The notes: generated by a model from the sequence alone, not told the origin. 10,276 nucleotides of DNA from Syntrophales bacterium (GCA_025454095.1 JALOPC010000027.1:1-10276), one strand, 5' to 3'. Shown: positions 1 to 6,901, counted from the stretch's first letter. Made by a program: numbers and translations.

Positions 1-297
1 CACCTCGACGATGGCGTTCATGGCCTCGACGACGCGGAAGTAGACGACGGCGTTGACCTTGATGGAGACGTTGTCCCGCGTGATCACGTCCTGCGACGGA
101 ACGTCCATGGTGATCGTCCGCATATCGACGCGGACCATGCGGTCCACGACGGGGATGAGGATGATGAGGCCCGGTCCCTTCACAGGAATGATCCGCCCGA
201 GGCGGAACACGACGGCCCGTTCGTACTCGTTGAGCACCCGGATGGACGCCGCCAGGAACATGACGACCAGGACGACAAGGACGAGAATGGTATACAT
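1..297 (-). CDS. Slipin / SPFH (band 7) membrane protein, N-terminal 99 residues, cut by the left edge
   Basis: The visible part starts at ATG 297 and stays open to base 1. Residues 2-18 are a hydrophobic membrane segment ([14 protein letters not shown]...). The start of an SPFH domain follows: [13 protein letters not shown], then [20 protein letters not shown], then [25 protein letters not shown] in overlapping stretches of the same region. This is the typical beginning of bacterial slipins, the stomatin/YbbK-type proteins that oligomerise as inner-membrane scaffolds. It starts 11 bp after the nfeD stop, and its AAAGGGGG ribosome site overlaps that TAA, which suggests translational coupling. 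Pairing with an NfeD protease is the classic arrangement; in Pyrococcus the NfeD-type protease cleaves the slipin-type partner. Family assignment is strong. The C-terminus, including any protease-cleaved hydrophobic region, is outside the window. Confidence 0.92.
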   Translation of the reverse strand, partial: MYTILVLVVLVVMFLAASIRVLNEYERAVVFRLGRIIPVKGPGLIILIPVVDRMVRVDMRTITMDVPSQDVITRDNVSIKVNAVVYFRVVEAMNAIVEV

Positions 298-308
298 GGA
301 AACCCCCT

Positions 309-1628
309 TTATGAGCGTTCTTCGACTTCGACTTTCAGTTCTTTGACGCCGACGACGACGACCTTTTTCCCCTTCTCAATGGGCGCCTTGCTGAAGGCGT
401 TCCAGTACTCGCCCCGAACGAGCACCTTGCCGCTTTCGTGGACGGCGGACACGGACTGCCCGACGGCCCCGACCATTCCCTCGCCCCCGGTCATGACCTT
501 GCGCATCTGGGCCCGGACGGCGATGGAGACGACGGCGATGAAGAACAGGGACACGATCGTCACGGCAGGGATCAGCACGCTCCAGGACACACGCAGGGCC
601 GGGTCCGGCGACTCGAAGAGCATGATGGAGCCCAGGACGAGCGAGACGACCCCCCCGATCGTGAGCACCCCGTGGCTGACGACCTTGATCTCCGCAATGA
701 ACAGGATCACGGCAAAAACGATGAGGAGAATCCCCGCGTAGTTGACGGGAAGGGTCTGGAAGGCAAAGAAGGCGAGGATCAGAGAGATCCCGCCGATGAT
801 CCCGGGCACGACGACCCCCGGGGAGGAGAACTCGAAATACAGGCCCGCAAGCCCCAGCAGGAAGAGGATGAAGGCGATGTTGGGGTTCGAGATGGTGATG
901 AGCACCTTCTCGCGGAACCCCATCTCCTTGCGGTTGATCTCGGCGCCCTTTGTCTTCAGCGCCCGGTTGCCGGAGGCGAGCTTCACCTCCCGGCCGTCGA
1001 TCTTCTCGAGGAGCTGGTTGAGATCGTCGGCGATCGCGTCGATCACCTTGAGCTTCAGGGCCTCTTCGGCCGTCACGGAGACGCTCTTGCGGATGGCATC
1101 CTCGATCCAGTCGGCGTTGCGCCCTTTCTGGTCCGCAATGCCTCGTCCGTAGGCCACGGCGTCGTTTTCAACCTTTTCCATCATGGTCTCGTCGGCCTTC
1201 CCGATCCCCATGGCCACGGGGTGGGCCGCACCGATGTTGGTGCCGGGAGCCATGGCCGCCACGTGGGCCGAGATCGTGATCAGCACCCCCGCCGAGGCCG
1301 CCCGCGCACCCGACGGCGACACGTAGACGATGACGGGGACGGATGCGTTGAGGCACTCCTTGATGATGTCCCGCATGGACAGGTCGAGCCCCCCCGGCGT
1401 GTCGAGCTGGATGACAATGGCCTCGGCGCCCGATTCAGTGGCCTGCCGGATGCTCTTGACGAGATACTCTCCGATCGGCGGCGTGATGACCTCGCTGACG
1501 ACAACCACGTCGACAACGCGCTTCTGTTCGGCGGCCTGCAGCCCCAAAACGGGGGCCGACACGGCCAGGAGCAACGCGACGGCAGCCGCCAGCCGCAGCG
1601 GTGCCCGTTTAGCCGGGATTGTTCTCAT
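309..1628 (-). CDS. nfeD: Full-length NfeD membrane serine protease (ClpP-class, NfeD1b type)
   Basis: A 439-residue protein starting at ATG 1628. Residues 1-33 look like a signal peptide: basic [12 protein letters not shown], a hydrophobic core, and an Ala-rich end. Residues about 35-215 form a ClpP/SppA-like protease domain. LDTPGG lies at 76-81, the probable nucleophile is Ser112 in ARAASAG, and the probable general base is Lys152 in MEKVEND, giving a Ser-Lys dyad. Residues 246-372 contain about five membrane helices, and residues about 380-437 form the soluble OB-fold NfeD domain (VGAVG...[11 protein letters not shown]). This is the long form; short NfeD proteins lack the protease. It starts 9 bp after udg, and its GAGGA site overlaps the udg TGA. 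The slipin follows immediately. A role in cleaving the partner slipin and in membrane quality control is inferred from homologous pairs, not shown here. Confidence 0.95.
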   Translation of the reverse strand: MRTIPAKRAPLRLAAAVALLLAVSAPVLGLQAAEQKRVVDVVVVSEVITPPIGEYLVKSIRQATESGAEAIVIQLDTPGGLDLSMRDIIKECLNASVPVIVYVSPSGARAASAGVLITISAHVAAMAPGTNIGAAHPVAMGIGKADETMMEKVENDAVAYGRGIADQKGRNADWIEDAIRKSVSVTAEEALKLKVIDAIADDLNQLLEKIDGREVKLASGNRALKTKGAEINRKEMGFREKVLITISNPNIAFILFLLGLAGLYFEFSSPGVVVPGIIGGISLILAFFAFQTLPVNYAGILLIVFAVILFIAEIKVVSHGVLTIGGVVSLVLGSIMLFESPDPALRVSWSVLIPAVTIVSLFFIAVVSIAVRAQMRKVMTGGEGMVGAVGQSVSAVHESGKVLVRGEYWNAFSKAPIEKGKKVVVVGVKELKVEVEERS

Positions 1629-1637
1629 GGATCGTCC

Positions 1638-2378
1638 TCACAGGATCTTCATGATTTTCTGGACGTCTTCCCAGACCAGTTTCTTGGCGTCGGGATTGCG
1701 CAGCAGGTATGCCGGGTGATAGGTCGGCATGAGCTTGCGCCCGTGATAGTCGTGGAACTTCCCCCGGATCGCCGAGATGGGCGCCTCGGTGCGCAGCAGG
1801 GTCTTTGCGGCAAAGGTCCCGAGGGCGCAGATGATCTGCGGGTCGATGGCCTCGAGCTGCTGCACCAGGAAAGGCTCGCAGGTCGCGATCTCGTCTTCCT
1901 TGGGGTTGCGGTTTCCCGGGGGCCGGCACTTCAGGATGTTGCAGATGTAGACCTCCTCGCGCGCGAGCCCCATGGCGTTGATGATCTTCGTGAGCAGCTG
2001 CCCCGCTCGCCCCACGAAGGGCCTGCCCTGCTTGTCTTCCTCTTCGCCCGGTGCCTCGCCGACGAAGACGAGCCTCGCCGTCGGGCTGCCCTCGCCGAAA
2101 ACGAGGTTGAGCCGCGTGCGGTGAAGCGGGCACCGGGTGCAGTCGCCCAGTTCTTTCCGGACCGCGACGAGGCTCGAGGGTCCCTTGCGCACGGCCGTCT
2201 TCGCGTGGGCGGACGGTTCCGCACGCCCAGCGGCCGTCCCTTCCGGCCGGGTTCGTCCGGCCCCCTTGCGGCTCAGGCGCGAGACGGGGATGTAGGCATC
2301 CCGTTCGCCGGCGACGTGGTTCTTCAGGGCGCTCACAAGGCTGCGCAACTCCCCCCGCAGGTCATCGTTTCCGTGCAC
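1638..2378 (-). CDS. udg: Family-4 type uracil-DNA glycosylase with [4Fe-4S] cluster
   Basis: Removes uracil from DNA to begin base-excision repair. Numbered from GTG 2378 (246 aa), the N-terminal ~65 residues are a variable Arg/Ala/Lys-rich extension. The catalytic fold then begins at a CTRCPL motif (Cys80, Cys83). [20 protein letters not shown] (107-126) is the uracil-binding/active-site motif of family 4. [19 protein letters not shown] supplies the other two cluster cysteines (151, 167), and HPAYLLR (from His221) is the second conserved motif. No ATG exists upstream of the domain. TTG 2414 would add 12 residues but has no Shine-Dalgarno, whereas GTG 2378 has GAAGGGG six bases upstream, so I prefer the GTG. 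Either start lies inside the coaBC 3' end (17 or 53 bp overlap), so translational coupling is likely. Family assignment is firm; the start is not. Confidence 0.93.
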   Translation of the reverse strand: MHGNDDLRGELRSLVSALKNHVAGERDAYIPVSRLSRKGAGRTRPEGTAAGRAEPSAHAKTAVRKGPSSLVAVRKELGDCTRCPLHRTRLNLVFGEGSPTARLVFVGEAPGEEEDKQGRPFVGRAGQLLTKIINAMGLAREEVYICNILKCRPPGNRNPKEDEIATCEPFLVQQLEAIDPQIICALGTFAAKTLLRTEAPISAIRGKFHDYHGRKLMPTYHPAYLLRNPDAKKLVWEDVQKIMKIL

Positions 2379-3588
2379 GGGCAGCCCCTTCTCGTTTCCC
2401 GACGAGTTCGGCAACGCGGTCCAGGATGCGGTGCGCCACGTCCATCTTGTCCATCAGGGGGAGATCCTCCGAACCCCCTTCCCGGTCGAGGATCTTGACG
2501 ATGTTCGTCTCCCCCGCAAACCCGGCCCCGGGCTGGGTAATGTCGTTGGCCACGATGAGGTCCATGTTCTTTTCCTTCATCTTCTTCGTGGCGTACCCGA
2601 CGAGGTTGTCCGTCTCGACGGCAAACCCCACCAGGATCCTGTCGCCCTTGATCTTCCCCACCTCGGCAATGATGTCGGGGTTTCTCTCGAGCGTGAATTC
2701 CAGGGGCCGCTCCGTCTTCTTGATCTTGGACTCGGAAAACCCGGCAGGCCGGTAGTCGGCCACGGCGGCGGATTTGACGACAACGCTAGCCTCCGGCAGG
2801 TTCGACATGACCGCATCGCGCATCTCGCGGGCGGACGAGACGGGCACGAACCGGATCCCCCGCGGCTGGGGCAGGCTCGTCGGCCCGCTGACGAGCGTGA
2901 CCTTCGCCCCGCGGCGCTTCGCCGCCACGGCCACGGCGTAACCCATCTTCCCCGTCGAGTAATTCGTGATGAACCGCACCGGGTCGAAGGCCTCCCGCGT
3001 GGGACCCGCCGTGACGAGGACATGCTGCCCCACGAGGTCCTTGGCCGTCAGGATATCTTCGGCGTCTTCCATGATGTCCTCGAGACACGCGAGGCGGCCG
3101 TACCCTTCGGTCTTGCAGGCCAGTTCCCCGTAGCCGGCCTCGACGAACCGGACACCCTTCGCGGCGAGCTTCTCCATGTTCTCGCGCACGATGGGGTTCG
3201 AGTACATGTTCACGTTCATGGCCGGGCAAATGAGCACCGGCGCCCGCGTGGCCATGACCGTCGTCGTCAGCAGATCGTCGGCGATGCCGCCTGCGATCTT
3301 GCCGATCACGTTCGCCGTGGCCGGCGCCAGCAGGACGAGATGGGCGCTTTCGGCCAGCGAGATGTGCCCGATCTCCCACTCGCCCGTCAACTGGAAGGTG
3401 TCGACGGAGACGGGGTTGCCCGTGAGGGTCTGAAAGGTCAGCGGGGTGACGAACTCCGTGGCGTTCCGGGTCATGATGACGTGGACGGCGGCTCCCCGTT
3501 TGATGCATTCCCGGGCCAGCTCGGCGGCCTTGTAGGCCGCAATTCCGCCTGTCACCCCGAGGACGATTTTCTTCCCTTTCATCCGCAT
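2362..3588 (-). CDS. coaBC: Bifunctional phosphopantothenoylcysteine decarboxylase / phosphopantothenate-cysteine ligase
   Basis: Catalyses two successive steps of coenzyme A synthesis: joining cysteine to 4'-phosphopantothenate (CoaB) and decarboxylating the product to 4'-phosphopantetheine (CoaC). Residues 5-180 are the FMN-binding CoaC domain, with GVTGGIAAYKA near the N-terminus, catalytic His75 in EIGHISLA, ATANVIGK (90-97), the PAMN motif (122-125), and Cys158 in ELACKTEGYGRLA, the substrate-clamp cysteine. Residues 187-398 are CoaB: TAGPTREAFDPVRFITNYSTGKMG (written here across its length from 193) with Asn209, SAAVADYRP, and the KIKK lysines (288-291). The 408-aa length is normal. ATG 3588 is taken; ATG 3582, two codons in, is equally well placed behind GGGGG. 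An in-frame TGA lies 21 bp upstream, so no longer version is possible. It heads the coaBC-udg-nfeD-slipin run. Confidence 0.97.
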   Translation of the reverse strand: MRMKGKKIVLGVTGGIAAYKAAELARECIKRGAAVHVIMTRNATEFVTPLTFQTLTGNPVSVDTFQLTGEWEIGHISLAESAHLVLLAPATANVIGKIAGGIADDLLTTTVMATRAPVLICPAMNVNMYSNPIVRENMEKLAAKGVRFVEAGYGELACKTEGYGRLACLEDIMEDAEDILTAKDLVGQHVLVTAGPTREAFDPVRFITNYSTGKMGYAVAVAAKRRGAKVTLVSGPTSLPQPRGIRFVPVSSAREMRDAVMSNLPEASVVVKSAAVADYRPAGFSESKIKKTERPLEFTLERNPDIIAEVGKIKGDRILVGFAVETDNLVGYATKKMKEKNMDLIVANDITQPGAGFAGETNIVKILDREGGSEDLPLMDKMDVAHRILDRVAELVGKREGAARARKR

Positions 3589-3633
3589 TGCCCCCGATGA
3601 ACGAATTCAGCGCCTTCGATGCGCATGTTCCGA

Positions 3634-3678
3634 TCAGCCCGTCGCTGCCGGGGAGATCGCCGTCAAGGCCTCGGCCAT
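3634..3678 (-). other. Possible 14-residue leader ORF upstream of coaBC
   Basis: ATG 3678 reads MAEALTAISPAATG and then TGA. It is preceded by a strong GGGAGG Shine-Dalgarno (3685-3690) with a six-base spacer, a better site than that of coaBC itself. The predicted transcription start from the promoter at 3700-3726 (about 3693) puts this site almost at the 5' end of the RNA. It ends 45 bp before the coaBC start. The peptide resembles nothing I recognise and has no run of a single regulatory amino acid. It may be a translated leader, a decoy ribosome site, or chance. Confidence 0.3.
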
Positions 3679-3699
3679 CGGGTTCCTCCCCTGCACATG

Positions 3700-3726
3700 A
3701 ATATACCAAATCGCTCGGATCGTCAA
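3700..3726 (-). promoter_or_regulatory. Putative sigma-70 promoter for coaBC operon
   Basis: On the minus strand, TTGACG (3721-3726) is followed after 15 bp by TATATT (3700-3705). A TG one base before the -10 makes an extended -10 (TGGTATATT), which can offset the short spacer. Initiation would fall near 3693, about 105 nt before coaBC. The match is by eye, and the AT-rich context (3695-3780) in a GC-rich genome supports a control region. Confidence 0.55.
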
Positions 3727-3758
3727 GGAATGAAGGGATTTACGTATCGTTATTGAAC

Positions 3759-3786
3759 TTGAAAATTTCACCAATCCGGGTATGAT
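3759..3786 (+). promoter_or_regulatory. Putative sigma-70 promoter for the M23 peptidase gene
   Basis: TTGAAA (3759-3764), a 16-bp spacer, then TATGAT (3781-3786), each hexamer one or two bases from consensus. Initiation near 3793 would give a leader of about 54 nt before the ATG at 3847. It is back-to-back with the coaBC promoter; their -35 boxes are about 32 bp apart, so a single regulator bound between could affect both. Confidence 0.6.
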
Positions 3787-3846
3787 GGGCGACGTTTCGG
3801 CTGCGTTGCGCGCCGCAATACCGTTTCCGCGGGGGGAAAAGACAGC

Positions 3847-5244
3847 ATGAACCGGATGTACCTGATTGCCCTTGCCGCCGTGATCGCCCTGGCGGGCGCC
3901 GCCTTCTGGGCCTTCAATACCGTGCTCGAATTCGAGAAACCCTCCATCGCCGTGAAGGACGATCTCTCGACGATCGGCCAGGGGAAAGCCCTCGCACTGA
4001 CCGTCGCGGATCTCAAGAGCGGCATTCGGAGCGTTTCCGTCACGATCAGCCAGGACGGTAAGGACGCGGTTCTGCTTTCCCAGACCTACCCGAAGGGGAC
4101 GGCCGAGGAGGCCTTGAACATCGATGTCAACCCGCGCGGCAGGGGGCTGAAAGACGGGCCGGCGACGATCACGGTCGTGGCAGAGGACCACTCGTGGCTC
4201 AAGAACCGCGAGACGCTCACCCTCGAGACCGCCATCGACACCGTTCCGCCGCAGATCGGGCTGATCAGCTCGGCCCACAATGTCAACGCAGGGGGCACCG
4301 GCGTCGCCCTCTACCGCGTATCGGAAGAGGTGACGATGACGGGCCTGAAGATGGGGGACCGCTTTTTCCGTGGATACCCCTTCGCGATACAGGGCAAGCC
4401 CTGCCACATCGTGTATTTCGCCGTCCCGTCCTCAGCCGGCAAGGGGGATCTCAAGATCCTGATCACGGCGCGGGACCGGGCTGGAAACGAGTCTTCCGCC
4501 CTGTTGCCCCACCTTGTCCGCGGGAAGAAGTTCAAGGCCGACAAGATCACAATCAGCCGGGCCTTCATCGAGAACATGTCCCCCACGTTCCGCCAGCAGG
4601 ATCCCCGCGTACCGACCACTCCGCTGGAGGCCTTCCTGTTCATCAATGAAAAGCTGCGGGATGAGAACTTCAAGACCATCCGGGAGGCCTGTTCGAGGAC
4701 ACAGCCCAAACCGCTCTGGGAGGGCCCCTTTCTCCGGATGAAAAACGCGGCGCCCATGGCCGGGTTCGGTGAAGAGCGGTCGTACGTCTTCGAAGGCATG
4801 ACCGTGAGCCGGAGCACGCACCTTGGCGTCGACCTCGCATCGACGGAGCGCGCCCCCATCGAGTCGGCCAATCACGGCAGCGTCGTCTTCGCCGGCCCTC
4901 TCGGGATCTACGGCAACGCCGTCATTGTCGACCACGGGCTGGGTCTCTGCAGTCTCTACGCGCACCTCTCCGAAATCAGCGTGAAGGCGGGCCAGGCCGT
5001 CACCAGGGGGGAAGCCCTGGGAGCAAGCGGGAGCACGGGGCTCGCGAGCGGCGATCACCTGCACTTCTCGATCCTGGTCGGAGGGGAATTCGTGAACCCG
5101 ACGGAGTGGTGGGACGCGCACTGGATCCGCGACAACGTGACCGGCAAGCTCAGCGAGTCGGCCTCGCAGCCAGCCGCGCCCGCGGCGAAAGCACAACCCG
5201 CAAAGGCCAAGGCGAAGCCCAAAAAGAAAAAAGCAAGGGGCTAG
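3847..5244 (+). CDS. Membrane-anchored M23 family (LytM/gluzincin-like) cell-wall metallopeptidase
   Basis: A 465-residue protein. Residues 5-23 form an uncleaved-looking hydrophobic anchor (YLIALAAVIALAGAAFWAF), placing the rest in the periplasm. Residues about 32-132 and 133-222 look like two beta-rich, Ig-like modules (DLKSGIRSVSVTI; TARDRAGNESS). A helical linker spans about 236-300. The C-terminal M23 domain, about 310-420, has the whole zinc/catalytic set: His325 and Asp329 in STHLGVDLA, His373 in LYAHL, and His404/His406 in GDHLHFSI. It is therefore probably an active peptidoglycan endopeptidase, unlike degenerate EnvC/NlpD-type activators. The last ~28 residues are an Ala/Pro/Lys tail ending KPKKKKARG. 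The gene stands alone, divergent from coaBC and convergent with rapZ, with its own promoter and terminator. ATG 3847 precedes the anchor; its ribosome site (GGGGGGAAAA at 3831) is mediocre. Substrate bond and partner are unknown. Confidence 0.93.
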   Translation: MNRMYLIALAAVIALAGAAFWAFNTVLEFEKPSIAVKDDLSTIGQGKALALTVADLKSGIRSVSVTISQDGKDAVLLSQTYPKGTAEEALNIDVNPRGRGLKDGPATITVVAEDHSWLKNRETLTLETAIDTVPPQIGLISSAHNVNAGGTGVALYRVSEEVTMTGLKMGDRFFRGYPFAIQGKPCHIVYFAVPSSAGKGDLKILITARDRAGNESSALLPHLVRGKKFKADKITISRAFIENMSPTFRQQDPRVPTTPLEAFLFINEKLRDENFKTIREACSRTQPKPLWEGPFLRMKNAAPMAGFGEERSYVFEGMTVSRSTHLGVDLASTERAPIESANHGSVVFAGPLGIYGNAVIVDHGLGLCSLYAHLSEISVKAGQAVTRGEALGASGSTGLASGDHLHFSILVGGEFVNPTEWWDAHWIRDNVTGKLSESASQPAAPAAKAQPAKAKAKPKKKKARG

Positions 5245-5267
5245 GGTATCGGGTCTAGGGTCTCGGG
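5243..5267 (+). repeat. GGG-heptad repeat, left arm of a 25-bp inverted repeat (quadruplex-type)
   Basis: Four GGG runs separated by exactly four bases (GGG-TATC-GGG-TCTA-GGG-TCTC-GGG), starting inside the stop codon of the M23 gene. It fits the canonical G-quadruplex pattern on the plus strand, so the mRNA 3' end carries it too. It matches the minus-strand arm at 5359-5383 in 23 of 25 bases. Confidence 0.85.
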
Positions 5268-5286
5268 AAATACGATGCAGAACAAG

Positions 5287-5318
5287 AAAGGATCGGGGAG
5301 CAGCTCCACGATCCTTTT
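5287..5318 (+). terminator. Rho-independent terminator between convergent genes, possibly bidirectional
   Basis: The nine-base arms AAAGGATCG (5287-5295) and CGATCCTTT (5309-5317) pair perfectly. After one G/A mismatch, an inner GGAG/CTCC stem closes on a three-base CAG loop. TTTT and further T-rich sequence follow on the plus strand, so it ends M23 transcripts. On the minus strand the trailing tract is only CCTTTCTTGTT, so termination of rapZ transcripts would be weaker. Confidence 0.85.
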
Positions 5319-5351
5319 CTTTTCCTTTATGATTTGTCGTCTTTTCTTGAA

Positions 5352-5383
5352 CCCTGGACCCGTGACCCTATACCCGATACCCT
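5352..5383 (-). repeat. GGG-heptad repeat, right arm of the inverted repeat (quadruplex-type)
   Basis: On the minus strand, five GGG runs at seven-base steps (GGG-TATC-GGG-TATA-GGG-TCAC-GGG-TCCA-GGG). It begins two bases beyond the rapZ stop, so it is in the 3' end of the rapZ transcript. The first 12 bases are a perfect inverted copy of 5243-5254. The arm here is one heptad longer than the left arm. Confidence 0.85.
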
Positions 5384-5385
5384 TG

Positions 5386-6252
5386 TCATGCCCGGTGGAT
5401 ATCGCGGTGCGTCACGTTGACCAGGTAATTCTCGCCTGCAAAATATTCGGCCAGACGCTTCGCCATGACGACGGAACGGTGCTTGCCTCCCGTGCAGCCG
5501 AGGGCCACGTTGAGGCTCGACTTCCCCTCCTTTTCGTAGAGGGGGATGAGAAACTCCATCATGCCGAGCAGATGCTTGAGGAAGGTCTGACTTTCCTGCC
5601 ACCCCATGACATAGTCCTGAATCTTCCGGTCTTCCCCGTTGAGATTCTTCAATTCCTCGATGAAGTAGGGGTTGGGCAGGAACCTCACGTCCAGCACGAT
5701 GTCGGCCTCGGGAGGCAGCCCGTACCGGTAGCCGAAGGACATGAGGTTGATGACGAGCCTCTTCTCCGACGGGGAGGCCATGAAGTGCCGCTGGATGACT
5801 TCCTTGAGCTGGTGGACGTTGAACGATGACGTGTCGACGACCTTGTCGGCCATGTTCCGCAGGGTCGCCAGTTTTTCCCGTTCCAGGGCGATCCCTTCCA
5901 TAACCGTTCCGCGCTCGCACAGCGGGTGGGCCCGCCTTGTCTCCCGAAAGCGCCGAAGGAGCGAATCGTCGCTGGCGTCGAGAAAGAGGATCTCGATCCG
6001 GTGGCCCTGTTCCTTGAGGGCGGAGAAGATCTCCCCGTACTTTTCCAGGAAATACCGTTCCCGCAGGTCCATCACGAGCGCGACCTTGCTGATCTCGCTT
6101 GCCGTGTCGGTCTGCATCTCGAGGAATTTCGGCAGGAGAGCCACGGGCAGATTGTCCACGCAGAAAAACCCAACATCCTCGAGGGCGCGAAGGGCGGTGC
6201 TCTTGCCCGAGCCGGACATGCCGGTGACAATCACGATTCTCAGGTTTTGCAT
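5386..6252 (-). CDS. rapZ: RapZ/YvcJ family nucleotide-binding regulator
   Basis: A 288-residue protein from ATG 6252. The N-terminal P-loop domain has Walker [10 protein letters not shown] (11-19), the DNLP motif at 33-36, and a Walker B-like VALVMDLR (57-64). The conserved C-terminal domain has [20 protein letters not shown] (171-190), RFLPNPYF, and [10 protein letters not shown] (252-261). The family binds ATP/GTP. In E. coli RapZ senses glucosamine-6-phosphate and delivers the sRNA GlmZ to RNase E; Bacillus YvcJ has other roles. This protein ends in VTHRDIHRA and lacks the very basic C-terminal tail that E. coli RapZ uses for RNA binding, so GlmZ-type activity should not be assumed. It is last in the cluster, 170 bp after ptsN. 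The ribosome site is a GGGGGG run inside a small hairpin. Confidence 0.96.
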   Translation of the reverse strand: MQNLRIVIVTGMSGSGKSTALRALEDVGFFCVDNLPVALLPKFLEMQTDTASEISKVALVMDLRERYFLEKYGEIFSALKEQGHRIEILFLDASDDSLLRRFRETRRAHPLCERGTVMEGIALEREKLATLRNMADKVVDTSSFNVHQLKEVIQRHFMASPSEKRLVINLMSFGYRYGLPPEADIVLDVRFLPNPYFIEELKNLNGEDRKIQDYVMGWQESQTFLKHLLGMMEFLIPLYEKEGKSSLNVALGCTGGKHRSVVMAKRLAEYFAGENYLVNVTHRDIHRA

Positions 6253-6260
6253 GCGGGACC

Positions 6261-6273
6261 CCCCGACGCGGGG
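6261..6273 (-). other. Small GC hairpin overlapping the rapZ ribosome-binding region
   Basis: CCCCG-CGT-CGGGG on the minus strand, eight bases upstream of the rapZ ATG. It includes part of the G-run that would serve as Shine-Dalgarno. Only five pairs and a three-base loop, so it may be chance in GC-rich DNA. The rest of the 6253-6422 gap shows no credible gene. Confidence 0.25.
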
Positions 6274-6422
6274 TTGCGCCTGTGCAGGCCGGCAATGGAA
6301 ATCCGGGGAAGGGGAAAAGAAAGGGGAACCCGTCGGTTCGGGGCTGCGTGGGGGATGTTCACCATCAGGTCACACCCTGCGAGCGAGTCGGCAGCGGCTG
6401 GGGCGGCGCGCCGGGTCCCGCG

Positions 6423-6884
6423 TCAATAGGACTCGTCTTTTTCGGCGATTTTCCGGTAGATTTCCTCGCCGCTCTTCGCCGCCATGAGATCGCTGCGGAA
6501 GTCCGCGTCCTTGAGCATGCGGGAGATCTTCGCCAGGGCCTTGAGATGCTGGCCCGTCGAGCTCTCCGGCGCCATGAGCAGGAAAAAAATGTGGACGGGT
6601 TTCCCGTCGATGGCATCGAAGTCGATCCCCTGACGGCTGCGGCCGAAGGAGATCACCAAGCGATCGAGGCCTTTGAGCTTGCCGTGGGGGATGGCGATCC
6701 CGTCCCCGATACCGGTGCTGCCCAGCTTTTCCCGCTCGAGAAGCACATCGACAGTGGCCCCCGGTGTCAGACCCTTCTGATCGCGGCTGAAAATCTCCGA
6801 CAACTCCGCGAGGACGGCACGCTTGGACGTGGCTTTCAGTTCGTCGATGATATAGTCCCTGTTGAACATGTCGGTGATCTGCAT
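6423..6884 (-). CDS. ptsN: PTS IIA-like nitrogen-regulatory protein (EIIA-Ntr)
   Basis: A 153-residue PTS_EIIA type-2 domain protein, normal length for PtsN. The phosphorylatable histidine is His67 in GIGDGIAIPHGKL. VHIFFLLMAPESSTGQHLKALAKISRML (region 97-124) is the conserved core around the second half of the domain. EIIA-Ntr accepts phosphate from the NPr/EI-Ntr chain and acts as a regulator of potassium transport, nitrogen/carbon balance and other targets rather than as a sugar transporter. It starts at ATG 6884, 17 bp after the hpf stop, with a weak ribosome site (GAG about nine bases upstream), so it is probably co-transcribed and perhaps coupled to hpf. Neither hprK nor HPr nor enzyme I is seen nearby; its phosphodonor must be encoded elsewhere or be absent. 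Confidence 0.95.
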   Translation of the reverse strand: MQITDMFNRDYIIDELKATSKRAVLAELSEIFSRDQKGLTPGATVDVLLEREKLGSTGIGDGIAIPHGKLKGLDRLVISFGRSRQGIDFDAIDGKPVHIFFLLMAPESSTGQHLKALAKISRMLKDADFRSDLMAAKSGEEIYRKIAEKDESY

Positions 6885-6901
6885 GGGGAAATCTCGTCCG
6901 T

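Noticed and set aside
438-2498. 686-codon open frame on the plus strand across nfeD, udg and coaBC
   Set aside because: It is antisense to three firmly identified genes. It is rich in Arg, Gly, Asp and His as expected of a GC-rich shadow frame, shows no known domain, and crosses gene boundaries.
2431-3600. 389-codon open frame opposite coaBC
   Set aside because: A composition-driven shadow of coaBC; every conserved motif is in the minus-strand frame.
3588-3785. 65-codon plus-strand frame in the divergent control region
   Set aside because: It overlaps both promoters, has no convincing ribosome site, and is Ser/Pro/Arg-rich without similarity to a known protein.
3634-4407. 257-codon minus-strand frame running from the M23 gene into the coaBC leader
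   Set aside because: Most of it is antisense to the M23 coding sequence and crosses both predicted promoters. Only its last 14 codons, with their own ribosome site, are worth noting.
6300-6360. Runs of GGGG between ptsN and rapZ as another quadruplex
   Set aside because: The runs are separated by 2, 8 and more than 10 bases, without the regular seven-base period of the 5243-5383 repeats, so the canonical motif is not met.
6253-6422. Possible small gene or hprK remnant between ptsN and rapZ
   Set aside because: Both strands were read. The minus-strand opening ([13 protein letters not shown]...) has no ribosome site and no similarity to HprK or any family I know. Only a small hairpin near rapZ is visible.
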